NCBI GenBank assembly: GCA_038852285.1
Contig: JAWCKG010000004.1
Coordinates: 1-64,000, forward strand
Length of the DNA: 64,000 bases
Origin: Candidatus Bathyarchaeia archaeon
GTDB taxonomy: Archaea; Thermoproteota; Bathyarchaeia; 40CM-2-53-6; DTGE01
Reading direction: 5' to 3'
Part shown: in pieces, positions 24,932 through 32,146 of the stretch
How positions within the stretch are numbered: position 1 is the stretch's first letter
How the letters are laid out: each line of letters opens with the position of its first letter
Program-made: the position numbers and the translations under genes
The notes under the pieces: generated by a model
Databases searched by the model: none
What the model saw: the letters and a program-made list of their open reading frames with translations, nothing else
What the model was told of the DNA's origin: nothing

Positions 24932-26183
24932 TTGTCTTCATCGCCCTGTATTCTTCTACGAGACTCCTCATCCTGAGGGCCAAATGGCCTAAGTTGTACA
25001 CGTAGTCCCGGCCGTATACCTCAAGTTTTACAGGCAGGTCCTTTAACCCTTCTTTCATGATTCTATGAGCTTCTTTCTCCTTATTTCCGGCGATAAGGGC
25101 TACGATTGGGAAACCTGGCTTTTCAGCCAACGTTTCCCTGAAGGCTTTCACCAGTCCATGAGCGTGGTGCCACTGCTCCTGGCTGGCGATCACAGCCCCT
25201 GAGAGAAAGTATCCTTCTATGCCGGGTTGAGCGAGGATTATTTTCGCTACTCGATAAACCTTAGCAGCCGTGGGATTTCCACTCGTATCGGCGTAATTGG
25301 CGATTTTTAAACCGCATCTATGTAAAGCGTCCATGCCTAGCATGGCCCCTCCTCCGCCTATTCCGTGAAATCCTACATATCCACCTTCTTTTGTTTCCTG
25401 GGTTAGTTGCGCGAAGTAAGAGGTCCCTCTGTAATCGCGTTCTTCTATTTTCCAAGCCATTTCCTCCAGTTGCGTTGGAGGAGTTTCTCTGTCTCGCGGA
25501 AACTGGATTCCCAGCTCTGGATGTCGCGGCGCGGCTGAGTCGTCTATGACCATCTTGCAATCTAAGGCCGCGATTTTAAGGTCTTTGGTTAATGCTAGCG
25601 GGTTGATCTCTAAGATTCTCGCCTCGTACCGCTTAAAGGCGTAATACATCGCGGTTAAAGTTTCACCTATTTTAGGTATCCATTGGCTTGGAACGCCTAA
25701 TCGTATAGCTAGGTTATAAGCATCATACTTGTTAACCCCCTTTAAAACGTCTACGGTTAGCGTTGACACTTTTTCAGGTGAATGTTTAGCCGTCTCCTCT
25801 ATGGAAATTCCTCCCTCAACGCTAAAGATTATGACTGGACTCCTCACCTTCCATGAATCGTTTATGATTATGCCCGCATAATACTCCTTTTCGATTTCCA
25901 CCTTCTCCTCCACTAATAACTCGTGAATGGAGAACCCCCTGATCTCTGAAGACAAGATGTGGGAGGCGGCTTTCTCAGCTTCATCAGGAGTTTCCGCGAT
26001 CTTGACGACCCCCGCCTTAAACCTCCCGCTGAATGGCACGTGTGCTTTAACCACAACTGGCTTGGCTAGGCTTTCACTTATTCTTCTCGCTTCTAAAGAG
26101 GTTCTCGCAACATCCCCGGTAGGCGTGTTAATTCCCATGGATCTTAAAATTTCTTTACCCTTATGCTCCGTCAACTTGACCAT
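24909..26183 (-). CDS. Divergent succinyl-CoA-synthetase-type beta subunit (ATP-grasp)
   Basis: 424 residues, about 35 longer than typical SucC. N-terminal ATP-grasp begins LTEHKGKEILRSMGI; the usual VKAQVHAGGRGKAGG loop reads VKAHVPFSGRFKAG. The ATP-grasp acidic residues are in ARILEINPLAL and AALDCKMVIDD. The C-terminal domain has GFHGIGGGGAMLGMDAL and ANYADTSGNPTAAKVYRVAKIIL, where canonical SucC has a GGGA(T) turn and IFGGI; here LSGAVIASQEQW. It pairs with the alpha subunit two genes downstream. These changes suggest a different acid substrate. Confidence 0.87.
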   Translation of the reverse strand: MVKLTEHKGKEILRSMGINTPTGDVARTSLEARRISESLAKPVVVKAHVPFSGRFKAGVVKIAETPDEAEKAASHILSSEIRGFSIHELLVEEKVEIEKEYYAGIIINDSWKVRSPVIIFSVEGGISIEETAKHSPEKVSTLTVDVLKGVNKYDAYNLAIRLGVPSQWIPKIGETLTAMYYAFKRYEARILEINPLALTKDLKIAALDCKMVIDDSAAPRHPELGIQFPRDRETPPTQLEEMAWKIEERDYRGTSYFAQLTQETKEGGYVGFHGIGGGGAMLGMDALHRCGLKIANYADTSGNPTAAKVYRVAKIILAQPGIEGYFLSGAVIASQEQWHHAHGLVKAFRETLAEKPGFPIVALIAGNKEKEAHRIMKEGLKDLPVKLEVYGRDYVYNLGHLALRMRSLVEEYRAMKTNEPGHPI

Positions 26184-26187
26184 AAAT

Positions 26188-26493
26188 CTAACCCCCCGCC
26201 GCGAGGGGAAGTATTGTTAGCCTATCCCCATGTTTCACGGATGTTTTCGTTTTTTCAAGAAAATGCACGTCCAAGTCGTTTAGCAGTATGAGGACTTTAA
26301 GCTCCCCCGACCTACGGTCTACGATGGAGTCTTTGATCGAACGACCACAGTAGTTCGACAAGCTTTCAATTACCCCCATGACCGTTGATTCCTTAGGCGT
26401 TACCTCCACTTCCTTCCTACCTAGTAGATCTTGTACGTGGCCTAAAGCCGTGACGTAAACCTTTAATTGAGGCTTCAAGCTTCCTCTCATCAC
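26188..26493 (-). CDS. Beta-grasp (ThiS/MoaD-like, ubiquitin-related) protein
   Basis: 101 residues ending in the diagnostic Gly-Gly (LTILPLAAGG). Strands KVYVTALGHVQDLLG, KEVEVTPKESTVMGVIESL and LKVLILLNDLDVHFLE match the MoaD/ThiS beta-grasp. Such proteins carry sulfur as C-terminal thiocarboxylates or act as archaeal SAMP modifiers after E1-type activation. No E1/MoeB gene is near. It is 4 bp upstream of the SucC-like gene and is the first gene of the five-gene operon, which is not a molybdopterin or thiamine context. Confidence 0.87.
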   Translation of the reverse strand: MMRGSLKPQLKVYVTALGHVQDLLGRKEVEVTPKESTVMGVIESLSNYCGRSIKDSIVDRRSGELKVLILLNDLDVHFLEKTKTSVKHGDRLTILPLAAGG

Positions 26494-26870
26494 TCTTAAA
26501 CCCCCAAAGCCAGTTTAAGGCTTTCCCTGTATGTTGTCTAGAGTGTATACTTCTGCGGGTTAATTTAAATTGAATACCAGACCTGTTAAGTGGTTTGCGA
26601 TAAGATCCCTTCATAACGTAATTTTATTTTGAAAGCGCATTAATTAACTTGTAACCCTTCATTCGGTCAAATTTGGGTTGTAAGTAAAACGATTCAGGAC
26701 GAGCGATACAGGGAGTAGGTTAGGTTCGTTTTCAGTGGGTGCATTTTTTTAGACTGGTTTTCAGGATTATGCGCTGTCACCTTTATTTCGATTTTCCAAC
26801 TTTTCCAGTTTAAACTTGTATTCGACCTGATGGTTGTGTAGATTGGCGGATTTTTTAAGAGGTGAAGTTT
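26494..26870. other. Intergenic stretch, operon promoter region
   Basis: Contains the upstream region of the five-gene acyl-CoA operon (minus strand) and the 3' flank of the SSB gene. AT-rich runs near 26560-26640 are candidate promoter elements. No coding frame or strong hairpin was seen. Confidence 0.35.
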
Positions 26871-27335
26871 TTATCGTCTACTTCTGTAGCGTCCTCTTCC
26901 ACCCATGGGTCCTGAAGGATACATTGGTCTAAAGTAGGGTCTTCTCCTGGGCTGTTCATATTGTTTCTCTGAAAGGTTGTTTTCTGTGTTCACTTCTCCT
27001 ATCGTTGATTCGCTGTTCTCTAAGCTGCCGTATCGGCCTACGTTCAGCCTCATTGAACCTCTGAATAATGAAATATACGCGTTTTTTAAGTCGATTACGT
27101 CTCCTTCGTTCACCTTTTCTATGTTATCGTCCCATAAGGTTAGGTATAGACATCCTGTTTCATCGCCCACTAGGACGTCGGCTACCCGATGGGTTGATCC
27201 ATCAGCTCTAGAAACAGTTTCCCTAGGCTCACTTTTTGACAAAACCTTAACGGTTAGGTTTACCCTTCGAGAGTTCAAATCTAGGTTTTCTACCTTTACA
27301 TCGGTAGGTTGGTTGAGGTCGATCCTATCACTCAT
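26871..27335 (-). CDS. OB-fold single-stranded DNA-binding protein (SSB/RPA type)
   Basis: 154 residues. The OB-fold occupies residues 10-105 (VKVENLDLNSRRVNLTVKVL ... RVADVLVGDETGCLYLTLWDD ... VIDLKNAYISLFRGSMRLNVGRYG). A disordered tail rich in Arg, Gly and Pro ends GGRGRYRSRR, as in crenarchaeal SSB. It binds single-stranded nucleic acid during replication and repair. Single gene. Confidence 0.87.
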   Translation of the reverse strand: MSDRIDLNQPTDVKVENLDLNSRRVNLTVKVLSKSEPRETVSRADGSTHRVADVLVGDETGCLYLTLWDDNIEKVNEGDVIDLKNAYISLFRGSMRLNVGRYGSLENSESTIGEVNTENNLSEKQYEQPRRRPYFRPMYPSGPMGGRGRYRSRR

Positions 27336-27680
27336 GCTTATGCAACTCAGGTTCGGATGGCTTTTAAGTGGATTCCGCGGCTTTTAAGGTTTTTTGTTTC
27401 TCGTAGGGCTCTGTTAACTTAAGGGGTTTTTGATGGGGTTGTTGTGGCTTCCTCATGGTTTGAGGCGTTGGAGATAAGCGGGGTTTCCGCCTCAACTGAT
27501 CTGAAAAGCCCATTTTAAGCCTAACTTGAAGGGTGCCTCCAAGACCAACGGATAGCATGATCCCACATCCACCTTAAGTTAACAGCGCCTCTCGTAGGCT
27601 ATAAGGGCTCATCAGAGAAAGCTATTTTAAAGGGTTTAAAAGCATCGTATAGACTCATAGTGTAAGCCGGGTTCACGTCG
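27336..27680. other. Intergenic region carrying a structured inverted-repeat element
   Basis: No protein gene supported. CTGTTAACTTAAGG at 27411-27424 is perfectly inverted at 27572-27585, and pairing extends on the outside to 27406-27590 with one mismatch. Between the arms are two competing hairpins, TTGAGGCG/CGCCTCAA (27460-27467/27488-27495) and GCGG/CCGC (27478-27481/27487-27490), and a third, CTTGaAGG/CCTcCAAG (27525-27543). This looks like a ~185-nt RNA or a small non-autonomous element. See findings. Confidence 0.55.
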
Positions 27681-28244
27681 ATGATTCCTGATTTCTTGGT
27701 TCCCTTTGTAACGATAGGCCTAGCCGAGCTGGGGGATAAAACGCAGCTATCAATTTTTCTTCTTTCATCTGGAACGGAGAAACGTTTTCAACTTCTACTA
27801 GGGGTCTCTTTGGCCTTTCTAACGGTTGATGGGTTCGCAGTCGCCTTGGGCTCATGGATTACCCATACAATCCCATATAGCACGTTGAAGGTTGCCTCAG
27901 GACTCATGTTCTTAGCATTCGGGTTTTTAACATTAATGGGGTGGAAGATTGGGAAAAAACCTTGGGTAATCACCGTTAATTCCAAAAAGAATCCTTTAAT
28001 CGTAGGATACACGTTAATTTTTATGGCTGAATGGGGCGACAAGACGCAAGTCGCATCGGCCCTATTCGCCGCCCACTTTGAGGCCTCAATGGTCTTGTTA
28101 AGCGTTATGGCAGCGTTAATAATCCTTTCCGCCATAGCGATTTACCTGGGTAAGATCGCTTTAAGAAAGGTGGATAATAGGCTGATGATGAAAGTGTCTG
28201 GAATCTTGTTCATGATAATCGGATTTCTAACCTTTTTCTTTTGA
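27681..28244 (+). CDS. TMEM165/GDT1-family (UPF0016) cation transporter
   Basis: 187 residues with six hydrophobic segments. The duplicated family signature is present twice: AELGDKTQ (residues 15-22) and AEWGDKTQ (116-123). Characterised relatives transport Mn2+ or Ca2+ in exchange for protons. Length is normal. It is followed, after ~215 bp, by an MgtE-type transporter, so this is a divalent-cation locus. Confidence 0.92.
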   Translation: MIPDFLVPFVTIGLAELGDKTQLSIFLLSSGTEKRFQLLLGVSLAFLTVDGFAVALGSWITHTIPYSTLKVASGLMFLAFGFLTLMGWKIGKKPWVITVNSKKNPLIVGYTLIFMAEWGDKTQVASALFAAHFEASMVLLSVMAALIILSAIAIYLGKIALRKVDNRLMMKVSGILFMIIGFLTFFF

Positions 28245-28459
28245 TCTTAAAATTGAAGCTGTTAAGTAAGTCTGAGTTAATTTTTTAAATTCTGGTTGAA
28301 AGTAAACCTCGCCGTGGTTGAAGAATATTATGGAACTTTTTGAGGGTGAATTTTTAAATTAATCTTTAAATTTGACGTTTATCCTTAACCTTTCATCCAA
28401 TATGGGCTGTCTTAAACCCATGGATCACGGTGAAGGCATGGACGTGGGAGGTAAGTTAA

Positions 28460-29680
28460 ATGAGGTTACCGTATGGAGTGGATTTCTCAAGGTTACGCTC
28501 CATGCTATCCCAGTCCATGCTGGCCTTCAGCTTTGATTTAGGCGGTCTCTTAGCTGGATTTTTCGTAGGCCTCGCATTTCACACCATAAACAACGTCATA
28601 TTCCTCCTGCTTTATCCAGCTGTTTTAACCGTCAGAGGAAATATCAGCGGCATCTTATCTGGAAGACTTGGAACCGCCTTGCATACTGGCCGTATCCAGC
28701 CACGCCTTAGGAACAATACTCAAGAGTTTTATTCACTAATTCGGTCTACGTTTGTACTTTCATTTGTTGTAATGATACCAGTAGGTTTCGCGGGATTCCT
28801 ATTGAGTTTAATGACTTTTGGCCTAAAAATCAATGACCTGCTCATTTTCATAATGCTGCCATCTTCAGTGGGGTTTCTATCCGCGACCTTAACTATCCCC
28901 TTGAACTCCATTTTATCCGTTCTAACCTATAAGAGAGGTCTTGACCCAGATACTATCGTATACCCTATTATGTCCACGGTGGCCGACATCGTTGTAACTC
29001 TCGTTTACTTTGGTGCTGCTTGGATGCTTTTCCATGGAGGATTGTTAGAAACAGCCCTAAGCCTCTTATTATTCCTCCTGGGAGCTCTCATCTCCCTCGC
29101 CTTCTACATGAAAACTAGGAAGGAAGTTATTTTCAAGGATATGATTAGAGAGGCCACTCCTGTGCTCTTATTCTGCAGTGGAATCGCAACTTTATCAGGT
29201 CAACTGCTCGGCGGGTTGAAAAGAATACTTGAAAGAAGGCCTGGGATCCTCATCCTATACCCAGCAGTAATGGATACCGTAGGTGATGTGGGCTCTATAA
29301 TCGGGTCAACTACAACGAGTCGCCTTCACTTGGGCGAAATGGTTCCAAATGTGTCCACGTATAAAAGGCAGATTTCCGAGTTGATGGCCGTTGGAACATC
29401 GTCTTGTATCATGCACATGATTTACGGTTTCGCATCATACCTGCTTTCCTTGAAGATGTTTTTAGACTCTAGTTTAGATAAGTTGGTTTTGACCTCTCTC
29501 CTATCCGGCCTAATGAGCTTCATACCCATATCCTTTTTATCGTTTATAATAGCGGTGAAGACGTTTAAGAGGGGCTTCGATCCTGATAACTTTGTCATAC
29601 CAATCGAAACATCGGTGGCTGACGCTTTAGCCACTTTATCCTTGTCCGCTTCAGTCGCCCTTATCCACTTATTAATTTGA
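28460..29680 (+). CDS. MgtE-type Mg2+/divalent cation transporter, two membrane domains fused
   Basis: 406 residues of membrane protein with two MgtE-like integral domains and no cytosolic N/CBS domains. The repeated signatures GLDPDTIVYPIMSTVADI (near 165) and GFDPDNFVIPIETSVADA (near 375) mark the ion-conducting halves. Bacterial MgtE carries one half and dimerises; the archaeal/SLC41 form carries both. It starts at an ATG at 28460 and is followed after 40 bp by a PhoU/TrkA-C regulator that probably controls it. Confidence 0.9.
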   Translation: MRLPYGVDFSRLRSMLSQSMLAFSFDLGGLLAGFFVGLAFHTINNVIFLLLYPAVLTVRGNISGILSGRLGTALHTGRIQPRLRNNTQEFYSLIRSTFVLSFVVMIPVGFAGFLLSLMTFGLKINDLLIFIMLPSSVGFLSATLTIPLNSILSVLTYKRGLDPDTIVYPIMSTVADIVVTLVYFGAAWMLFHGGLLETALSLLLFLLGALISLAFYMKTRKEVIFKDMIREATPVLLFCSGIATLSGQLLGGLKRILERRPGILILYPAVMDTVGDVGSIIGSTTTSRLHLGEMVPNVSTYKRQISELMAVGTSSCIMHMIYGFASYLLSLKMFLDSSLDKLVLTSLLSGLMSFIPISFLSFIIAVKTFKRGFDPDNFVIPIETSVADALATLSLSASVALIHLLI

Positions 29681-29720
29681 AGCTTCAATCCTTATATAAC
29701 ATGATGCTTCACGTTAGAGT

Positions 29721-30923
29721 GTGGGTGTAGAGCATCGGGGGGCGATCTTGAGAACGGATGAGACTAAAGTTGAGTACAAGCCCACGTCGGTTCTTCAGGT
29801 TCTGAAGGAGATGAAAAACATCAGTCAACTAGCGGTGGATTTAGGGTATCTGGCCGTGTTGTTTAACGACGGGGAATTGGCTGAGAGGTTGTTGCAGCTG
29901 GAGAATCGGATCGACTCAACGGCGTATCAGCTTTGGATGAGTGCCGCCTTAGCCACGAGGGATCCTGAGGATGCGGAGAAAATTGTTGGGATAATGAAGT
30001 TAGGTTCCTCACTTGACGAAATTTCAAACGCGGCGGCTGATCTAGCTAAAATGGTCACACTTGGTTTGAGTAAGCATCCTTCCCTGAAGCGGGTTTTTCA
30101 GAGGCTGGAAGACCGGTTTGGGATGGCTATAATTCCTCCTTCGTCAAAGCTGATAGGTCAACCGATCGGGGAGACAGGACTCGACACAAGGGCTGGCTTA
30201 AAGATTCTGGGCATCAAACGAGATAAATGGATCATAAACCCTGGAGACGATGAAGTGTTAAGGGAGGGCGACGTCTTGCTAACTAAAGGCCCTGAATCTA
30301 AGGTTGAGGCTTTAAACCAGCTTCTCCGCGATCGTTCAATAAAAGTTGAAAAGATTAAAAGCTATGGAAAAGTTGAGGAGCTGCTGGCGGAGATCATTAA
30401 CACCACTGAGATGATGGTTGATTTAGCTTACGGAGCACTCATCTACAATAATGTCGAGGTGGCGCGAGAGGTTATCGCGTTGGAGGAGGAGGTGGATTCG
30501 CTTCATCTCAAATTGGAGTTGGAGGTGATGAAGCGCTCAGGGAGGAAAGGCAGGGAGCTGGAGTCTTTAGGGTTGATTAGGATGGGCTTAACGTGCGAGA
30601 TGATTTCCGACGCCGCCGCCTCAATAGCGGACATCGTGGTCCGCGGATTAGAAGCCCATGAAATCTTGATCAAAGCGTTTCAAGAGGTTGAGGACACGGT
30701 GTTGATGACGGAGGTTAAGCCCGGTAGCTTAATAGATGGAAAAACCATCGAGGAAACCAAGCTTCAGGAAAGGTTTAACGTGAAAATCCTCGCGGTGCGC
30801 AGGGCTTCAAAATGGCTGTACGAGCCTAATGAAGCGTTTAGAATCACTGGAGAAGACGTACTCATAGCGACTGGACTTCTAGAGGGCATCGAGGAGGTTA
30901 AACGCTTATGCTCCAGCAGCTAA
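29721..30923 (+). CDS. PhoU-TrkA_C double-repeat regulator of cation transport
   Basis: 400 residues made of two copies of a PhoU-like helical domain followed by a TrkA-C (RCK_C) domain. Copy one: residues ~20-125 helical, then SKLIGQPIGETGLDTRAGLKILGIKR. Copy two: ~215-320 helical, then GSLIDGKTIEETKLQERFNVKILAVRR. Each RCK_C part ends in a predicted ligand-binding sheet (GDVLLTKGPESKVEAL, EDVLIATGLLEGIEEV). It is co-directional and close to the MgtE-like gene, so it likely gates that transporter. Ligand unknown. Confidence 0.86.
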   Translation: MGVEHRGAILRTDETKVEYKPTSVLQVLKEMKNISQLAVDLGYLAVLFNDGELAERLLQLENRIDSTAYQLWMSAALATRDPEDAEKIVGIMKLGSSLDEISNAAADLAKMVTLGLSKHPSLKRVFQRLEDRFGMAIIPPSSKLIGQPIGETGLDTRAGLKILGIKRDKWIINPGDDEVLREGDVLLTKGPESKVEALNQLLRDRSIKVEKIKSYGKVEELLAEIINTTEMMVDLAYGALIYNNVEVAREVIALEEEVDSLHLKLELEVMKRSGRKGRELESLGLIRMGLTCEMISDAAASIADIVVRGLEAHEILIKAFQEVEDTVLMTEVKPGSLIDGKTIEETKLQERFNVKILAVRRASKWLYEPNEAFRITGEDVLIATGLLEGIEEVKRLCSSS

Positions 30924-31252
30924 CGAGGACTTGGGATCATCCTGTTATCCAGTATTGAGAGTTGATGCGTGATTTAAACCGTTTTCTATAAACAGATTGG
31001 AATGAGATTATTGGCGCCAAGATGTAAACCATGGCCGATGACACGGTTGCGAATAGAAATGCCGCTACAGATACGTATGATTAACATTAGCTTCATATTT
31101 GCTTCGCGAGCATCATCGTGACCATAAAATGGAAGAACCCCGAAATGATTTCTGAGACGAGATCATGATCAATTGGGTAGGAAAAGGGATTGACCGGGGA
31201 ATGTGTTTTCCATTTTGGATGAGGTTTTGACTGTAGCTCTGTTGGAGGCGGG
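30924..31252. other. Intergenic stretch with a possible decayed membrane-protein remnant on the minus strand
   Basis: Read on the minus strand, about 30930-31200 encodes membrane-like pieces in two frames (EIISGFFHFMVTMMLAKQ, stop, then YVSVAAFLFATVSSAMVYIL). This could be a broken gene, but no family is recognised and chance is not excluded. Nothing else was seen. Confidence 0.25.
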
Positions 31253-31813
31253 ATGATGAGTCGGCTGCTTACAGTCGGCCACTCCACTAGGAGCCTGGAG
31301 GAGTTCATTGGGCTTCTGCGTGAAAATTATGTTAAGATTTTGGTGGACGTTAGAAGATATCCGGTCTCTAGACGTTATCCGCATTTTAACCAAGAAAAGC
31401 TAGCTGAAATCCTTCCTAAACATGCGATAAGATATGAATGGTTAGGCGAGGAGCTGGGCGGTTTCCGCCGACCGGCTCTAGAAGACTCACCTAACAAGGC
31501 TTGGAGGTCAGGGGGCTTCAGAAATTACGCGGATCATACTTTGACTGTGCAATTTAGGGAAGGCGTAGAAAAGCTGTTAAAGTTAACAGAGGAAGGCGAA
31601 GTCGCTTTTATGTGCGCTGAGAAACAGTATTGGCGTTGCCACCGTCGGATCATTTCAGACTACCTGACGGTGAAAGGCCACGTGGTCATTCACATAGTGG
31701 AGAAAGGAAGGGTAGAACCGCACAACTTAACCGGTTTCTGCCGAATCGTGGATGGAGAATTAAGATACCCTATCAACATCGTGGAGCATAAATCAATACC
31801 TACACAGCCTTAG
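31253..31813 (+). CDS. DUF488 family protein
   Basis: 186 residues. Family signatures: TVGHSTRSLEEFIGLLRE, ILVDVRRYPVSRRYPHFN, YEWLGEELGGFR, and the Cys/His-rich end VAFMCAEKQYWRCHRRIISDYL. DUF488 proteins are widespread and uncharacterised; conserved His, Cys and Arg residues suggest an enzyme active site. Single gene. Confidence 0.9.
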   Translation: MMSRLLTVGHSTRSLEEFIGLLRENYVKILVDVRRYPVSRRYPHFNQEKLAEILPKHAIRYEWLGEELGGFRRPALEDSPNKAWRSGGFRNYADHTLTVQFREGVEKLLKLTEEGEVAFMCAEKQYWRCHRRIISDYLTVKGHVVIHIVEKGRVEPHNLTGFCRIVDGELRYPINIVEHKSIPTQP

Positions 31814-31896
31814 TGAAGAATCTAAGCTGCTCTGTTTTTGAAATGCTGAGCAGTTGAGATTAAGATACGAGGATGGTAGCCCGGGGGAGATTCGAA

Positions 31897-31909
31897 TTCG
31901 GGTTTACGT
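31897..31909 (-). other. tRNA-Gln intron 4 (13 nt, position 53/54 in the T arm)
   Basis: Exon CGGG pairs perfectly with intron CCCG. Bulges are AG^A and AA^T and the outer helix is CGA/TCG. There is no inner helix, only a 6-nt loop, so it is a bulge-helix-loop form. Confidence 0.88.
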
Positions 31910-31924
31910 CTCCCGTCGGCAGGT

Positions 31925-31946
31925 TCCTCCTCTCTGAGGAGGAGAT
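31925..31946 (-). other. tRNA-Gln intron 3 (22 nt, canonical 37/38)
   Basis: Anticodon-loop bases CTCT pair with intron GGAG (one wobble). Bulges are GG^A and GA^A, the inner helix is TCTC/GAGA, and the outer helix is the anticodon stem. It is a complete bulge-helix-bulge once intron 2 is removed. Confidence 0.92.
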
Positions 31947-31954
31947 CCAGAGCC

Positions 31955-31971
31955 CTATAGGGTTAGTTCCA
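31955..31971 (-). other. tRNA-Gln intron 2 (17 nt, position 29/30)
   Basis: Exon ATAG pairs perfectly with intron CTAT. Bulges are CA^T and AG^G; the outer helix is AGC/GCT and the inner one GG/CC. It splits the 5' strand of the anticodon stem, so it must leave before the outer helix of intron 3 can form. Confidence 0.87.
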
Positions 31972-31991
31972 TGCTATGCTTGGCCTCTACA

Positions 31992-32011
31992 CTCGGCGAG
32001 GGGTAGCCTCT
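31992..32011 (-). other. tRNA-Gln intron 1 (20 nt, position 10/11)
   Basis: Exon bases CGGT (5-8) pair with intron GCCG. Three-base bulges GG^A and AG^T flank this helix, and an inner helix GAGG/CCTC closes a 5-nt loop. The outer helix is weak, so this is a relaxed motif. Confidence 0.85.
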
Positions 32012-32057
32012 CCACCGGGCTTTTCCCCTCCGGGCTGTTCTAGGATTTCTTAATTCA

Positions 32058-32066
32058 GTATAAAAA
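32058..32066 (-). promoter_or_regulatory. TATA-like box upstream of tRNA-Gln
   Basis: The minus strand reads TTTTTATAC about 37 nt before the mature 5' end. With normal archaeal spacing, transcription would start near 32036, leaving a leader of about 15 nt. Confidence 0.45.
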
Positions 32067-32146
32067 CTTATTTTTGCCATTAAAGTTGATTACCTTACAG
32101 AAGTTTCCCCTATAAAGCGAAGAAAAAATACGGGTTGAGCCTAGCC

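Larger units (their letters stand above)
31874..32021 (-). tRNA. tRNA-Gln (anticodon CTG) interrupted by four introns, CCA encoded
   Basis: The minus strand from 32021 to 31874 contains five exons: 32021-32012, 31991-31972, 31954-31947, 31924-31910 and 31896-31874. Joined, they give a 76-nt tRNA with a perfect acceptor stem (AGCCCGG/CCGGGCT), D stem GTGT/GCAT with two wobbles, D loop AGAGGCCAA with G18G19, anticodon stem GCAGG/CCTGC with loop CTCTGGA, T stem GGGAG/CTCCC with loop TTCGAAT, discriminator A and encoded CCA. Introns of 20, 17, 22 and 13 nt lie after positions 10, 29, 37 and 53. Each shows a 4-bp central helix of bulge-helix-bulge type. Unspliced, none of the D, anticodon or T arms can form correctly, which explains why simple scans could miss it. 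Confidence 0.93.

Noticed and set aside
32022-32036. Upstream AGCCCGG copy as the true tRNA-Gln 5' end with a fifth intron
   Set aside because: The 5' and 3' flanks of that would-be intron give no central helix (GCCC against GCCC), and base 8 would be A instead of T.
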